Shown here: positions 22,640 to 34,063 of the stretch, in pieces | How positions within the stretch are numbered: position 1 is the first letter of the stretch | Layout of the letters: each line of letters starts with the position of its first letter | Assembly (NCBI GenBank): GCA_015501585.1 | Contig: JADNRY010000034.1 | Span: 248,001-312,000, forward strand | Direction: 5' to 3' | DNA from: Rhodocollybia butyracea | Lineage: Eukaryota; Basidiomycota; Agaricomycetes; Agaricales; Omphalotaceae | DNA: 64,000 bases | Notes under the pieces: model-generated | Databases searched by the model: none | Told to the model about the DNA's origin: nothing | Seen by the model: only the letters and a program-made list of their open reading frames with translations | Program-made: the position numbers and the translations under genes

Positions 22640-25123
22640 CTTTGACATAAACGAAGGGTCGACTTGAGCCTGGCACGATAGCACGAGAATTCCAATACAA
22701 ATGCTTTCGAATATGCAGAAGATCTGTAGTAAGCGTGTCACAGTCGATACCAAGAACACCGGCGTGCCTGGAAGAAATATGAGTAATGGAACTACGCATT
22801 ATGAGTTATTACCTGCGTTGTCTTCAGATGATACAACAATTCGAATGTCTTTAGACCGAAGGTTTCATGACAATGGGCGCAGCAGATAGCCTTCCGATCG
22901 TGACTTGGAATCTCTCTTGCTAGTATCTGTGTCATTTCTGTATCAAAAGAATTGACTTGGAAAGAATGTCCCATGTGTTGAATCGGCTGAACAGAAATGT
23001 GAGTGATGTGCATTCCCGATAAATAAGTCTTGTTCACCAAGTAAGGCCACCTCATGAAATGCCGTCGTCCATGAGTCTTGCACGATAAACATTCAATAAG
23101 AGGATTAGCAAGATGCAAGTCGTCAACTGTCGTTGTTTCGGGATCGAGGTTACAAGCTTCAATGACCTTCTTAATGTCTTGGGACCCGCTATCGTTGTAT
23201 ACGAGAGTACTGGACATCCAGTGGCCTAATGGACGTTTAGTAAACCAGAATGGAACGTAAACATCCAAACAATGGTCACTACGACTCGATGTCAAGGACC
23301 TTTGGTGGCAACAACGATGGTAGAACATTTGCGGGTAATGCAGCGCCTTTACTGTGCAAGATGAACATGCAAAGACGGAAGTCGCAAGATGCAAATCAGA
23401 AACAGTGGCACTTGGACGGCCTGTTCGTAAGATTTCCAACACCTCCTGTATTTTGGCGGGCCGCCATTCATCGATAATACTAGGCAGGTATTCCAAGAGT
23501 TTGGATTTACAGAGACTGTCACCAAGTCGTTTATCATAGGGTGTATCCCAGATGAGGGCTTCGATGCGGGGGTCGGTAAGGATATCACCTGGAGCGGGGA
23601 ATGGATCTCGAGAGTCAGTTTCTGACTCAATCTGGAAGAGTAGGCGCAAAAGAAGATGATAGCGCGATTGAAGGGCTTCATTGCGTTTTCGAACCAAATA
23701 TTCCGATAACATTTGGACCAGTTTATTTTCCATGCAGTTCCAGGCTAAAGTCATTGAATCAGGATAGACATCATCACCAATAACCGGAGTATTCGCACCA
23801 TAATCTGTTAAATTCCTTGGCTGTGACACCAATTCATGGTTAGTGAATGTATCCCAGGAATAATCCCTGATCATCGTCTCTGCTTCTGCCGCCATCCAAT
23901 TTGTTCAAGTCGTTGAAGTATCCTACGTTCAATGACTTGAGCTCACAGGAAAGCATAATCACAAAACGACCACGTACGCCTCTTTCCGTTCATTGCGAAG
24001 CTCAGTCAGTTTATCAGCGCGTTCGTTCAGTTTGGTATTAAGCCACCTTCGACATTCAATGGCATGCTAAAGAAAATTTTAGGTATCTATGCCCCATCAG
24101 GTAGTGATACACACACACGATGCGCATCTCCTCATACTCTTTTTCTTTTCTATCAATCCATGCGAGGCGTTCTTCATCATTGAGCGCACAAAATTCTTTT
24201 TCATAGCGCCTCGCAATTCCCCAGTTACCACGTATAACGGGAGATCGAGCTAGACATGTAAGTTCTTGTTGTGTAGGCTGAGATAGTGAGACTTACCAGT
24301 TTCACATTCCTCAGTTGGGAGGACCGCGCGGTCACGATATTCTTGGGGCTGGCGTAGCATGAAGACGACGTCATAACGAGGGAAGCTGCAACATGATAGA
24401 TAAAGAAGCTCAGAAGTTGAGTCAGAATACACACCTGCTTAGACATTTCTTGCAGCTACGCATTCGAAAGGTCCAGAGAACGTTATCACCGCGTCGGTTA
24501 CATAGCTTGATATATTAAATTTAGTTAAGAATTGGTCACCGTAGTTCTAAAACACTTGCATGACAATACGACTCGAAAAGAAGATGTGCGTATTGGGGTT
24601 CATTGAGATCCTTTGGAAGAGGTGGTAGATCTTTGACGTTTCCACGAGCAGTATACCAGATGTTTCCAGATGTCTTGCTCATGAGGATTCCTCGAAGATC
24701 TCTAGAAGTTCGAGCAAGCCGGAGGAGGTCGCCTGGTTCAAGATAGCAGAAAATCTAGACAGGCATGAGCCCCTATATTATCGAATAGGAGCAGCTGGTT
24801 TACCTCGAAAATCACTTCTAGTGGAACGTCTTTGACCAGCCTTTCCAATAAACCCAGTTTTCCTCGTACTTTTCTAAAATGTTCGGGCATTCGCTGTCCC
24901 TGGCTCTGGTTTTTATACTTTGGAGCGGATTTCTTGGACCCTTGCTAGCTCGTTTAGCAGGACGTTCGTCTTCTTCATCTTCGTCATGCCACTCATCGTC
25001 GCGACATTCCTCGTTATCCTTTCTCCTCTGACGCTTGCAACTGTCGATTGTAGGCTGAGTTGATTCCTGGGTGATACCAGATATAAGTGGCTCTTGCTTT
25101 GATCGAAGAGAACGGCGGAGCAT
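22640..25123 (-). pseudogene. F-box protein, copy D (best preserved)
   Basis: The N-terminus (25123-24818) starts MLRRSLRSKQEPLI. The F-box exon (about 24760-24690), a Cys-rich exon (about 24480-24430), the middle exons and a 367-codon C-terminal exon (23895-22792) follow in order. The C-terminal exon holds DLRDPFP (Ser-Arg variant), EWRPAKIQE, FACSSC, MFYHRCC, two further Cys pairs (ECLSC, CCAHC) and a tail that copies A-C retain only partly. One base is missing near 24955 relative to copies A and C, shifting the frame just before the F-box. The middle exon is rearranged near 24240-24330. If the shift were an assembly error this would be the only candidate functional member. As read, it is a pseudogene. 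Confidence 0.7.
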
Positions 25124-25482
25124 TTCCGACCAGGTGACCGTTTTGAAACAAGTTCAGCAAGGTTATGTAATACCCAACAAACCTCACTTCAACACCAAAT
25201 CTCAGCTCTAATAGGATGTTCAAAGTCGGAGGCTGGGTAATCACTGAAGACGCCGCGTCAGCTTGGCTTGGCCAGCATGGCAAATTTAATACGGATTCCA
25301 TACCCGCTCGCATGCCATCGCGCATTGGGACTACCGTAGCAGCATACGCATGCCACTGTGAACAGATATTCTGTGATTTTTGTTGCGTGCTCATGCATTA
25401 AAGCATCGAATGTATCTTTTCTTTTTTTTACAGAAAGAAGTTTGGTGAAAGTGTTTGTCTCCTTGTCTCTCGGGCTAGTACC

Positions 25483-25756
25483 TGTTAAGATATTTACTTC
25501 GTACGATATTCTTTGCTTTGACATTACCTGTTATACTTCCTTCTCCAGGCTTCCATGCTTACATATGAGACATTGTACATATATATCTACATAGTTCACG
25601 GTCTTACCTCCCTCAGTTGTACCGATAACGTTCAACTGAGGTGAGCGTTCTTTCTTTTCTTACTACTTGATTACTTATCTACTGTAGTATATTTTCGTCT
25701 ACAGGTAGTTATCTAGTTGTACCGATAACGTTCAACTGAGTATATTTTCGTCTACA
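25483..25756 (+). repeat. Copia 1 5' LTR
   Basis: Starts TGTTAAG and ends TCTACA. Its 3' part contains a duplicated module: gttgtaccgataacgttcaa occurs twice (about 25616-25640 and 25714-25738), each with the inverted words agttg/caact, and tatattttcgtctaca also occurs twice. Confidence 0.95.
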
Positions 25757-25835
25757 GATTATGAGACTCGTTGTTTCACGAGCTTAAAAGGACAAACTCA
25801 GATACTAGAATCGAATCAACCACTACCAGGACTCC

Positions 25836-28800
25836 ATGTCGACAGGGAACTCTCTCCTGAACATACCTACATTTCCCGAAGCTTCGCAGCTATCGGGAAA
25901 GGACACCTGGCGATCTTTCAAAAGCCGAGTTAAACTGAATGTACAGATTAGGGGTCTGCTAGGTTATCTCCTAGGCACCATCCCCAAACCATCTTCAGAT
26001 CCATTGCCATTTGCCGTCGATAGTCCGGCACCCGCCGCTACGTCTCCAGATAGTACGTCTCCTTCTCCAGGAGAGTGGAATCAAAGAGAACGGATGGTAG
26101 CTTCCATCATGTACTTGAATTGTACGGATCCTATTGGCATTGGTATTAACGAAGAGGATAATGCGAACACTATGTGGACGAACCTCATCGCAAAGTACGA
26201 AGCCAAGGACGAACAGCGCATCCATATCACTGACACAAAACTACGAAAATACCGGTACCACCCAGATACCTCTACCATGGAAGAACATGAGCAGCATATG
26301 ATGAACTTACGCAAATCATTGCTTGACCTTGGGGGTACCTGTGATGATAGTCAGTTCCGATTGACCGTGATCGCATCCATGCCTGATACCTGGCAAGATT
26401 ATGTCTTGAATGTCCCAGGTACGACAAGCTCCGATGCGTTTACCTATCTACACCGTCTCTATTTGGAGAAGGTGGGCCGCTTCAAAGATGATGAGGGCGA
26501 GGGCGATATCAAAAAGCAGGTAGCAGCACTTGTTGCCCAACACCTCTCTGCTACCGCAAGCACTGCACCGAGACGCACGAAATTCATCTGCTCCAATCCC
26601 GCTTGCCCAAGTAAAATCGGGCACACTATTGAGAGATGTTGGGCAAAGGGAGGGGGTGGAGAAGGAAAAGCGCCGAAGTCATGGCGTGACAAGTACGAGG
26701 CCAAGGCTTCGACTAGCGACACCTCTTCCCCAATGGACGTCTATGTCGGCTCAGCCCAATCTCCATCTAGCTCAAATGGCGGTACATTTGCGACGTCCTC
26801 CCCTGTCACTTCAACTGACATCTCCACTAGATTCGCTAATGCCGTTCTAGTGGGAGAAGATGATCAGCAAAAGGATGGAGTAGACATACACGTACCTTGC
26901 CTACCTTATTGCCTTGTATCCAACAATGAATATACAGCTTGTACAGTAGTCAAAAATCACATTCAAACATTTATTGACTCCGGAGCCACCGATCATTGCT
27001 GGGTTGAACGTAGTGAATTTGTCGAGTATGAGCTGGTACACGAGAGCGGAAGTAGTGCCGTAGCAGGTAGTGAAGGACGTTTCCCTATTCAAGGCGTCGG
27101 AACTATAGAATTCATAACAAAGGTCAATGAAAGAGATAGGTTAATCAAACTCCAAGGAGTTAAACATACACCAAAATTTGCGCACAACCTGATCTCTTTG
27201 TCTACGCTCGATCGGCGCGGCTATGTGGGTGAATGGGGTGATGGATCTATAACAGTCAAAACAAGGTCTGGAGATGCGGTGATGACGGGCTGCGGTAGTG
27301 GAAGGATGTACGAGGTGAAGGTTCTACAAGGAAACTACGTTAGGACACACTCCTCACGTTCACATGACAAGCCAGTGGATGTCCTTACCTGGCATCGCCG
27401 TTTAGGACATGTTTCAATACCGAGAATCCTAAGAATGTCAAACCGTAACCTGGTAGACGGCTTGAATATCACCTCTAGAGCCATTTATGGGATGTGCGAA
27501 TCATGCTTGTATGGTAAAGCAGTACGCCGGCCATTTGACAAAAAGTTTGAGCATGAGAAAGAGGTCCTAGAGCGAGTCCACATAGATCTCTTTGGCCCTA
27601 CACAAACACGCAGTAAAGGGGGTAGTTTGTACCTCATGTTGTGCACGGATGGGCGATCAACAATGAAGATTCCATCGTTTTTGTCGGACAAGAAAGCTGA
27701 AACAACCTACATGCACTTCAAGCAGTTTCACAAAAAGGCAGAAAGTCAAACTGGTAAAAAGCTCGTTAATATCCGGATCGATGGCGGAGGGGAATTAAAC
27801 AACAAACTTATGGAAAACTATTGCGCTGAACAAGGTATTACTATTGAACGAGTTCCTCCGTATTCCTCAGCTGCAAACGGTATGGCAGAAAGAGCCAATA
27901 GGACAGTTATTGAGGGTGCAAGAACTCTTCTCGAGGAATCGGGTTTGTCACATTCCTTCTGGGCGGAAGCGACAGCAACATTTTGCTATGTAGACAGTTT
28001 TGTCCCATCATCAAGGTTTCCAGATGACGTTCCTGTTGAGAAGTGGACAGGGAAACGGAACGATATCTCTCACCTACGGCCATTTGGTTGTAAATGTTGG
28101 GCGACTTTGCCGGAAACTCGGAAGGAAGGGAAGCTGTCAAGGCAGGCAGTTGAAGGTATCCTGGTTGGATATTTGGGAAGACGAGGATATCGACTATATA
28201 TCCCGTCAACGCAGAGGTTTTTAGAGTCGAGGGATGTTCGGTTCGAAGAGGGAGAGACAAAGAGGACACGCCAGGCACCAGCTACTGACCCTGATGAGTT
28301 AGTAGCGTGGCCCCTCGGTGATACCGACGTTGGGATCAATTCCGATCACGATCGGGTTCAGGGTCATAGCCCTGACCCGAGTTCACCGTCAATGCAGCCA
28401 ACTCCTCCACAGTCTCCTCGAGCTCCTGAATCTCCTGAATCTCCTTTAACACCAATTACTCCTAGTCCTCCGCAGTCTCCACCGAGTATTCCACCATCAC
28501 CTCCATTGCAATTACGCCGAAGTACCAGGGTACGAAAACCGACGACTCGGTTGTTGGAATCTGAGGATTTTGAAGATAGGGAGAGACAAGCAAGAGATGA
28601 TGGCGCTACGTGGGCGACTGAAGCTGCTCTAGGAGACCAACCATTAGCCTTGATTGTTCAAAATCCATGGGCTTTCGCGGCTACGGATTCCGAATGCTGG
28701 ATCCCACAGTCTTATGCACAAGCTATGAAGCGACCAGATCTCTGGTCTGCTCCTATGCAAGCGGAGTTTGATCTTCTCACTGAGAAAGATGTCTGGGAAC

Positions 28801-30280
28801 TAGTGGAACTACCCGATGATGCTAACTTGACAGGTGGCCGTTGGACCTTTGCAATTAAATGGGGAGAAAATGGTGAAGTAATCTGGCGAAAGGCTCGATA
28901 TGTCGCACAGGGATATACACAGATCTTCGGCGTCGACTATGACAAGACCTATGGTGCAGTAGCACGTATGGAATCTCTGCGTCTCGTGTTAGCGATAATT
29001 GCTGTGCTTGGTTTAGATCTCTTCCAGGTGGATTTCAAGGGCGCCTTCCTTAACAGTCCTATTACTCATGATGTCTACATGAGACAGCCAGAAGGCTTTG
29101 CTGCTCCTGGCCAGGAACACCTGGTATGCAAGTTGAAAAGATCTATCTATGGCACAAAGCAGGGTAGCCATGATTGGCAGTCTACATTAGCTGGAGGATT
29201 TATGAAGGATGGCTACATTGCTTCCCGTGCAGACCCTTGTGTTCGATACCGGCGTGACGGTTCTGAGTACACCATCACTAGCACTTATGGTGATGATGTC
29301 TCTGGGGGCTCTTCTACGTCGGATGGAAAGCGTAAAGCCGTCTCAGAACTCGCCAGCAGATGGGAGTCGGCTGAGGTCAAATCTAACGTCCTTCTAGGAA
29401 TGACTATTAAACAAAATCCGGTCACTAAAGCGATAACACTTTCACAGAGAGTGTACTTTGAACGGATGATCGAGCACTTTGGATTTCAGCATCTGAAGCC
29501 AAGGAAAACTCCCTCCCGCCTGGCCAGAAAGTCATGGCTTCGCCTAACCCTTTGCCAGTGGACGAACGGATCTTTATGTCTACAAGACCATATCGTCCAG
29601 TAGTTGGATCGGTTCAATGGGGTTCCGGATGCACCAGACCAGACATTACTTTCGCAACGAACGTGCTTTCTCGATACCAACTTAATCCTGGACGCTATCA
29701 CTGGGAGCTATTGGAATGGTTGATAGGATATATTATTTTCACCATTGGCTACGTAATCATCTACGAGAAACCAAGGGATGGCGATGATACGCCGGGTAGC
29801 GGTCTGAAACCTGTAGGCCATATTGACGCTGACTATGCTCAATGTTTGGATACCAGGAGATCGACCTCTGGTCATGTCTTTTTAATGGCAGGGGGACCAG
29901 TTTCTTGGGGTTCGAAACGCCAGGCGACGGTTGCTCTTTCAACCGTTGAGGCAGAATATGTTTCGTTAGCGAGAGCTAGTCAGCAGGCTGTCTGGATGTC
30001 AGCATTCCTATCGGAGGTAGATCTGGAGCAAGAGGGTCCAGTTGATCTTTTAGGAGATAACGATGGGGCGAATAGCTTGGCCGAGAACTCGAAACAACAC
30101 GCGTTGGTAAAGCATATCGACGTCCGTCATCATCATGTCAGAGAAAAGGTTGATGCTGGTGAGATTGCGATAAAGCCTGTCAGGTCATCGGATAACTTGG
30201 GCGATTTGTTTACGAAGGCACTGGTAGGACCAATTCACTCAAAGTTGGTGAGCTTACTTGGTCTGGATCGTGCGAAGTAG
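25836..30280 (+). pseudogene. Copia 1 gag-pol, one frameshift
   Basis: The first frame (25836-29603, 1255 codons) contains a UBN2-type gag, a zinc-knuckle-like CSNPACPSKIGHTIERC (residue about 250), the protease motif FIDSGATDH (about 380), pre-integrase HHCC residues (WHRRLGH, CESC), and integrase with Asp in HIDLFGP, Asp in IRIDGGGE and Glu in MAERANR. RT follows with DFKGAFLN and an unusual STYGDDV instead of YVDD. The RNase H part (HIDADYAQ, GDNDGANS) is in a different frame from 29534, stopping at 30280. The switch near 29505-29520 lies in a C-rich run (actccctcccgcctgg) and requires one missing base. Everything else is open, so this is either a single inactivating deletion or a sequencing error. 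Confidence 0.9.
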
Positions 30281-30286
30281 GGGGGG

Positions 30287-30560
30287 TGTTAAGATATTTA
30301 CTTCGTACGATATTCTTTGCTTTGACATTACCTGTTATACTTCCTTCTCCAGGCTTCCATGCTTACATATGAGACATTGTACATATATATCTACGTAGTT
30401 CACGGTCTTACCTCCCTCAGTTGTACCGATAACGTTCAACTGAGGTGAGCGTTCTTTCTTTTCTTACTACTTGATTACTTATCTACTGTAGTATATTTTC
30501 GTCTACAGGTAGTTATCTAGTTGTACCGATAACGTTCAACTGAGTATATTTTCGTCTACA
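30287..30560 (+). repeat. Copia 1 3' LTR
   Basis: 274 bp, the same as the 5' LTR apart from one g for a (about 30395). It is preceded by the polypurine tract and followed by the gtacc duplication. Confidence 0.95.
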
Positions 30561-31018
30561 GTACCGAGACGTGGAACAATAATCAGAATCTGGAGATGTG
30601 GGACCAGGATCGATTGCTTTTTGAGAATTATGAAGAAAGATGGTTTGGGTCCGGGGAGTGGGTTACTGTCGCAGACCCTTGTGAAAATTTATACCCCTTT
30701 GCTGTAAGGTATCCAGGCAGAAGACCCCCACCCGATCTTGTGTTACAAGCAATGAACGAGTGGGCCGCAGCCGATGCCACAACCAAAGAAACTCCTTAGT
30801 TCGTATAACGACCTTGGTCCTTTCCCATCTTTGTCTATCTCAATCTTTCTTTCTTGGCTCATGTACCTGCAGAGTTCAGATTTCTCCAGAGAGGGGAGAG
30901 ATTTACTTTATATCGCACTTCCAATCTTCAAAATTTAGTCTTGTACTTACTCTGTGCCAGTAACATCATGCAGCTCTTACTATTCTTCGCTCTTGTCCTA
31001 TGCTACATTTCATATATA

Positions 31019-33756
31019 TCAAAGCTTCGCCATCAGAGTCGGCTCGCTATTACCCCTACTCGCAAACGCAGCCCACCACCTCACTACATACTCTTTTTCT
31101 CGATCCCCAACGACTTCCAGCACTTCCCGATACAACACTGTCACTAGCTCCGTTCGATGCTTTCCTTGTTCCAAGTCCGGTACCGTCCCTACGTCGCCAC
31201 TGTTCTCATGTACATGTCCGTCTTCAAGTCTCATTTTATTCAAAACTCCGTCGATCTCTTCCAAAACCCGGCCAAGAAGGGACAGCGGAAGCGCAGAAAC
31301 ACAAGATATGAGCGTGAGATGAAGACGATGTCTTTGTTCGATGTCTACGGTGTCCTGGATGACACTTAGCAGTGCATCGATACAATACCATGCGAGAGTG
31401 AATTGAGAAGGGTTTCCGGTGGGACCGTCTTCAGGAGCGCTAGCACTGGTACTAGCAGACCGTACTAGAGCAGCGTAAGCTATGCGTAGCTGTGATGTCG
31501 ATAATTTGCCCTGTGCCGAGTTCTAAACATGATCATTGAAATACTGTATTATTATACATATGAATCAAGACTCACCTCGATCAAGGACTTGACATAAAAC
31601 GGTACAAGTCGGGTACAGAAATCTGCGAGAGACATATCTGCAGATTGCTCCTTCTTTCCCTTCCCCTTCAAGTTCACGTGGTCTTCCGCCACTGAGAACT
31701 CTGACTGCGAAAGTGTCAACGCTGGAGCGGTATCAGTAGCTGTATTCGCAGCGAAGATCCCCAATACCACTGAATGGGCAGACTCGAAAGTGTCGCGTTT
31801 CAACTGGTCGGCGAGTTGATGGGATTGTCCCAAAAGTGAGTTGGATCCAGATTCAATGCTCTCGGAAGTGTCGGAATTAACAAGCGGGCGCAGAACAAGG
31901 TTGGGTTCTATAAGCGTCCATACGGGCCCTCGAAGATACTTGACACCAAGGACCGGTACAAGCTGCTCGATACACGCCAAAGCAAAGGAAATCTTTGCCA
32001 GATCGAGAGTTTCGTCATGGGCTTCTGTATTCGATCCGGCCCCGACTCCCCGCGACCGAGACGGTAGCGAGGCACACAATTCGTCCACAAAGTGCTGTGC
32101 AACATCTTTAACATCTTCAGTGACAGAACCGCCGCCGCTACCGCTGGCGAGTATATCCAATGCCAAATACACGGTTTTCCGCATCTCCTTGAACGACGTG
32201 TCATCAGCGGCTCCCGACAGTGAGGATATTCCACCGAACTGGGAAATGAGCAACGAGAGACGAGAGAGTGTCAGGAGGGTTGTTAGTGCGAGAGATGCGG
32301 GGGAGGAAAGCGACGATGTCGGTGAGAGGTTGTGGTATACGGTTGAAGGGACGTAGATGCACGCTGAGAGGATAGAATCAGAGATCATGATGATGGAGAA
32401 GAGGAGGGTTTTGAGGGTTTGCCATGGGCCTGAAGAGTTGTCTACGCGTGAGAGCGCAGGCATCACTCCTTCTACCCGAGAAGTCATATCCAGCAAGGAG
32501 TTCGTGGTTTCCTGAGCGCACGCTAACCCTTCTCGGGGCCAAGAGTTCAGTAGTAGGGAGAGAACTAATGCCTCCAGACGAGTAAGGGAAGCGATATGTT
32601 GTCGAAGAGCCGACGCTTCACTGTCTCCAGTCGCGTTCTCACGAAGAATCTCGCCTCCATGAAAAGTTTCAAAGATACATGAAGTCAATAACTGAGAAAG
32701 TGCTGTGAGAGGGAGGGCTTTGAGTTTTTGCGAAGTGACTAGCGGTAGAGACTGAGATGCCAGAATAAGAGAGAGAGTTAGGAGTGGAATTGAAGAGTTG
32801 GGACCTGGCAAATCGCGCGACAATCAAATGAATCAATGATGAATGAACTTTAAGCAAACTTGGTTAGAACAAGGGCGTTGATGACTGACCTGTAAATATA
32901 GATACAGGCAAAGGCAGAGGAGAAGGAGTAGTAAATTCATGTCGGTGAAACGGATTGAATGCCAAGAGTCGGTTTAGTTCAACGTGTATGATCACAGTGG
33001 CACATCTGACTGACCTGGAGTTGGCGCATCTACTACTTGTTGGCATAATCGGCCACGAGGGGACAGTACAGCACCGCAACGAGGCAAGGTCAGAGCATGA
33101 TTGACAGCATAGCAATAGAACAGAATAGAATATAAGGACACGTCAATTCCGGAGAGTCTGAAAGAGATACCTTAACCGCAGAACTAACCTTGATTTAAAA
33201 GAGATGATGTTGGAGTTGTTTTCTGGAACTCGCTCTCCCATTCACGACCTATACCTTCTTGATCCATGACTTCAGCGAAAGCAATGACGAGCTCGTCTTC
33301 GACTTTGGCTCTGGCAGTATCTGAGACTGGACTCTTTGAGTGCGGATCAGACTCAATCTGAGTCTGAAGGTCGTCCAGACCTAGGAGGACACCACTGGCT
33401 GCAGCGAGCCTAAGCAGAGGATTACCGCCTTGCAAACCTTTGATTAAAGCTCTTGTCCATTGTGTCAGACGAGTGGAGATACTGCGATCGAAAAAGCTAG
33501 AAGAGGGCCCAGAGAGTAGCGTGAATTTTAGATGCAATGCGTGGCGGAAAGATGCTGAGAGTGTCTGCAGACGTGATATAGTAAACGGATGAGAGAGAAA
33601 AAGCGGAGAAGTTATAGCAGTTGCGGTAAGAGCAGTGGGAAGAGGACCCTGGTTAGCAATATGGAAAGCCAAAGCAGCCTGTATAGTTTCCAAAGGCAAC
33701 ACAGGCTCAGTACGATGAAGATGCTGTAGCAAATTGGAATACGCGTTAGCGGACAT
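31019..33756 (-). CDS. Pex8-like peroxisomal import protein (putative), ends in AKL
   Basis: Exons read on the minus strand: 33756 to about 33192 (MSANAYSNLLQHLHRTEP), a short exon with YCYAVNHALTLPRCGAVL (about 33110-33020), probably a short exon with LLAFNPFHRHEFTTPSPLPL (about 32980-32890), a long Leu/Ser-rich helical exon (about 32817 to 31575), and a last exon from about 31535 ending PTLMAKL and TGA at 31019. The C-terminal AKL is a canonical PTS1. Yeast Pex8 (known) is an about 600-700-residue intraperoxisomal protein with SKL or AKL that works in cargo release during matrix import. Length, helical Leu-rich character and the PTS1 fit, but I cannot confirm homology. Two joins are imperfect: the first intron would be only 31 nt and out of phase, and the acceptor before the third exon lacks AG. 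Confidence 0.5.
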
Positions 33757-34063
33757 TTACGCGGCAAAAGTGGCGACTTGGCAGCAAAAAAACGCGGCCA
33801 AATCAGGCCGAGTGAAACATGATTTCGTTGGTCACGTTTTCAAACCCCCCACGATCTCTTCCAGAGCCCGTCAAACCCTGCGTCCTCGTCTTCGTCGTCG
33901 TCGCTGACAAGATTTTCCACAGCACAGGGCCCATATTGCCTGCTGCGCCGCTTTCTTTTTACAGGAAAACTGGATAATGCGAATTAGAGCTCTGTAATAT
34001 TCAACCACTCCACCTATATCATCATACTTGTTACCAGCTTCACCCATTTTTTTCTTTAATTAC
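33757..34063. promoter_or_regulatory. Divergent promoter region
   Basis: A 307-bp spacer between two divergent starts (33756 minus, 34064 plus). It presumably holds both promoters. A CT-rich and T-rich stretch precedes the plus-strand start. No clear TATA box or known operator was identified. Confidence 0.45.

Larger units (their letters stand above)
25483..30560 (+). mobile_element. Ty1/Copia retrotransposon 1 (recent, nearly intact)
   Basis: A 5078-bp element with two 274-bp LTRs (25483-25756, 30287-30560), flanked by 5-bp duplications gtacc (25478-25482, 30561-30565). I find a single difference between the LTRs (a/g in ctac[a/g]tagttc), implying recent insertion. Directly after the 5' LTR, attatgagac is complementary to an initiator-Met anticodon-loop region, consistent with half-tRNA priming (inference). 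A purine tract, gaagtaggggggg, precedes the 3' LTR. The domain order protease, integrase, RT, RNase H identifies the Copia superfamily. Confidence 0.95.
25216..30799 (+). pseudogene. Small gene of unknown function, interrupted by Copia 1
   Basis: A possible first exon (25216-25398) reads MFKVGGWVITEDAASAW and includes several Cys near its end. After a T-rich acceptor at about 25433, an exon encodes FGESVCLLVSRAST and stops at the Copia insertion. If the element and one TSD copy (gtacc) are removed, the frame continues without a break into ETWNNNQNLEMWDQDRLL and on to PFAVRYPGRRPPPDL and the stop at 30797-30799. I do not recognise the product, which is rich in Trp, Asp and Glu. The phase of the first intron is not settled. 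The uninterrupted read-through across the TSD is good evidence that this was a coding exon when the element landed. Confidence 0.55.
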
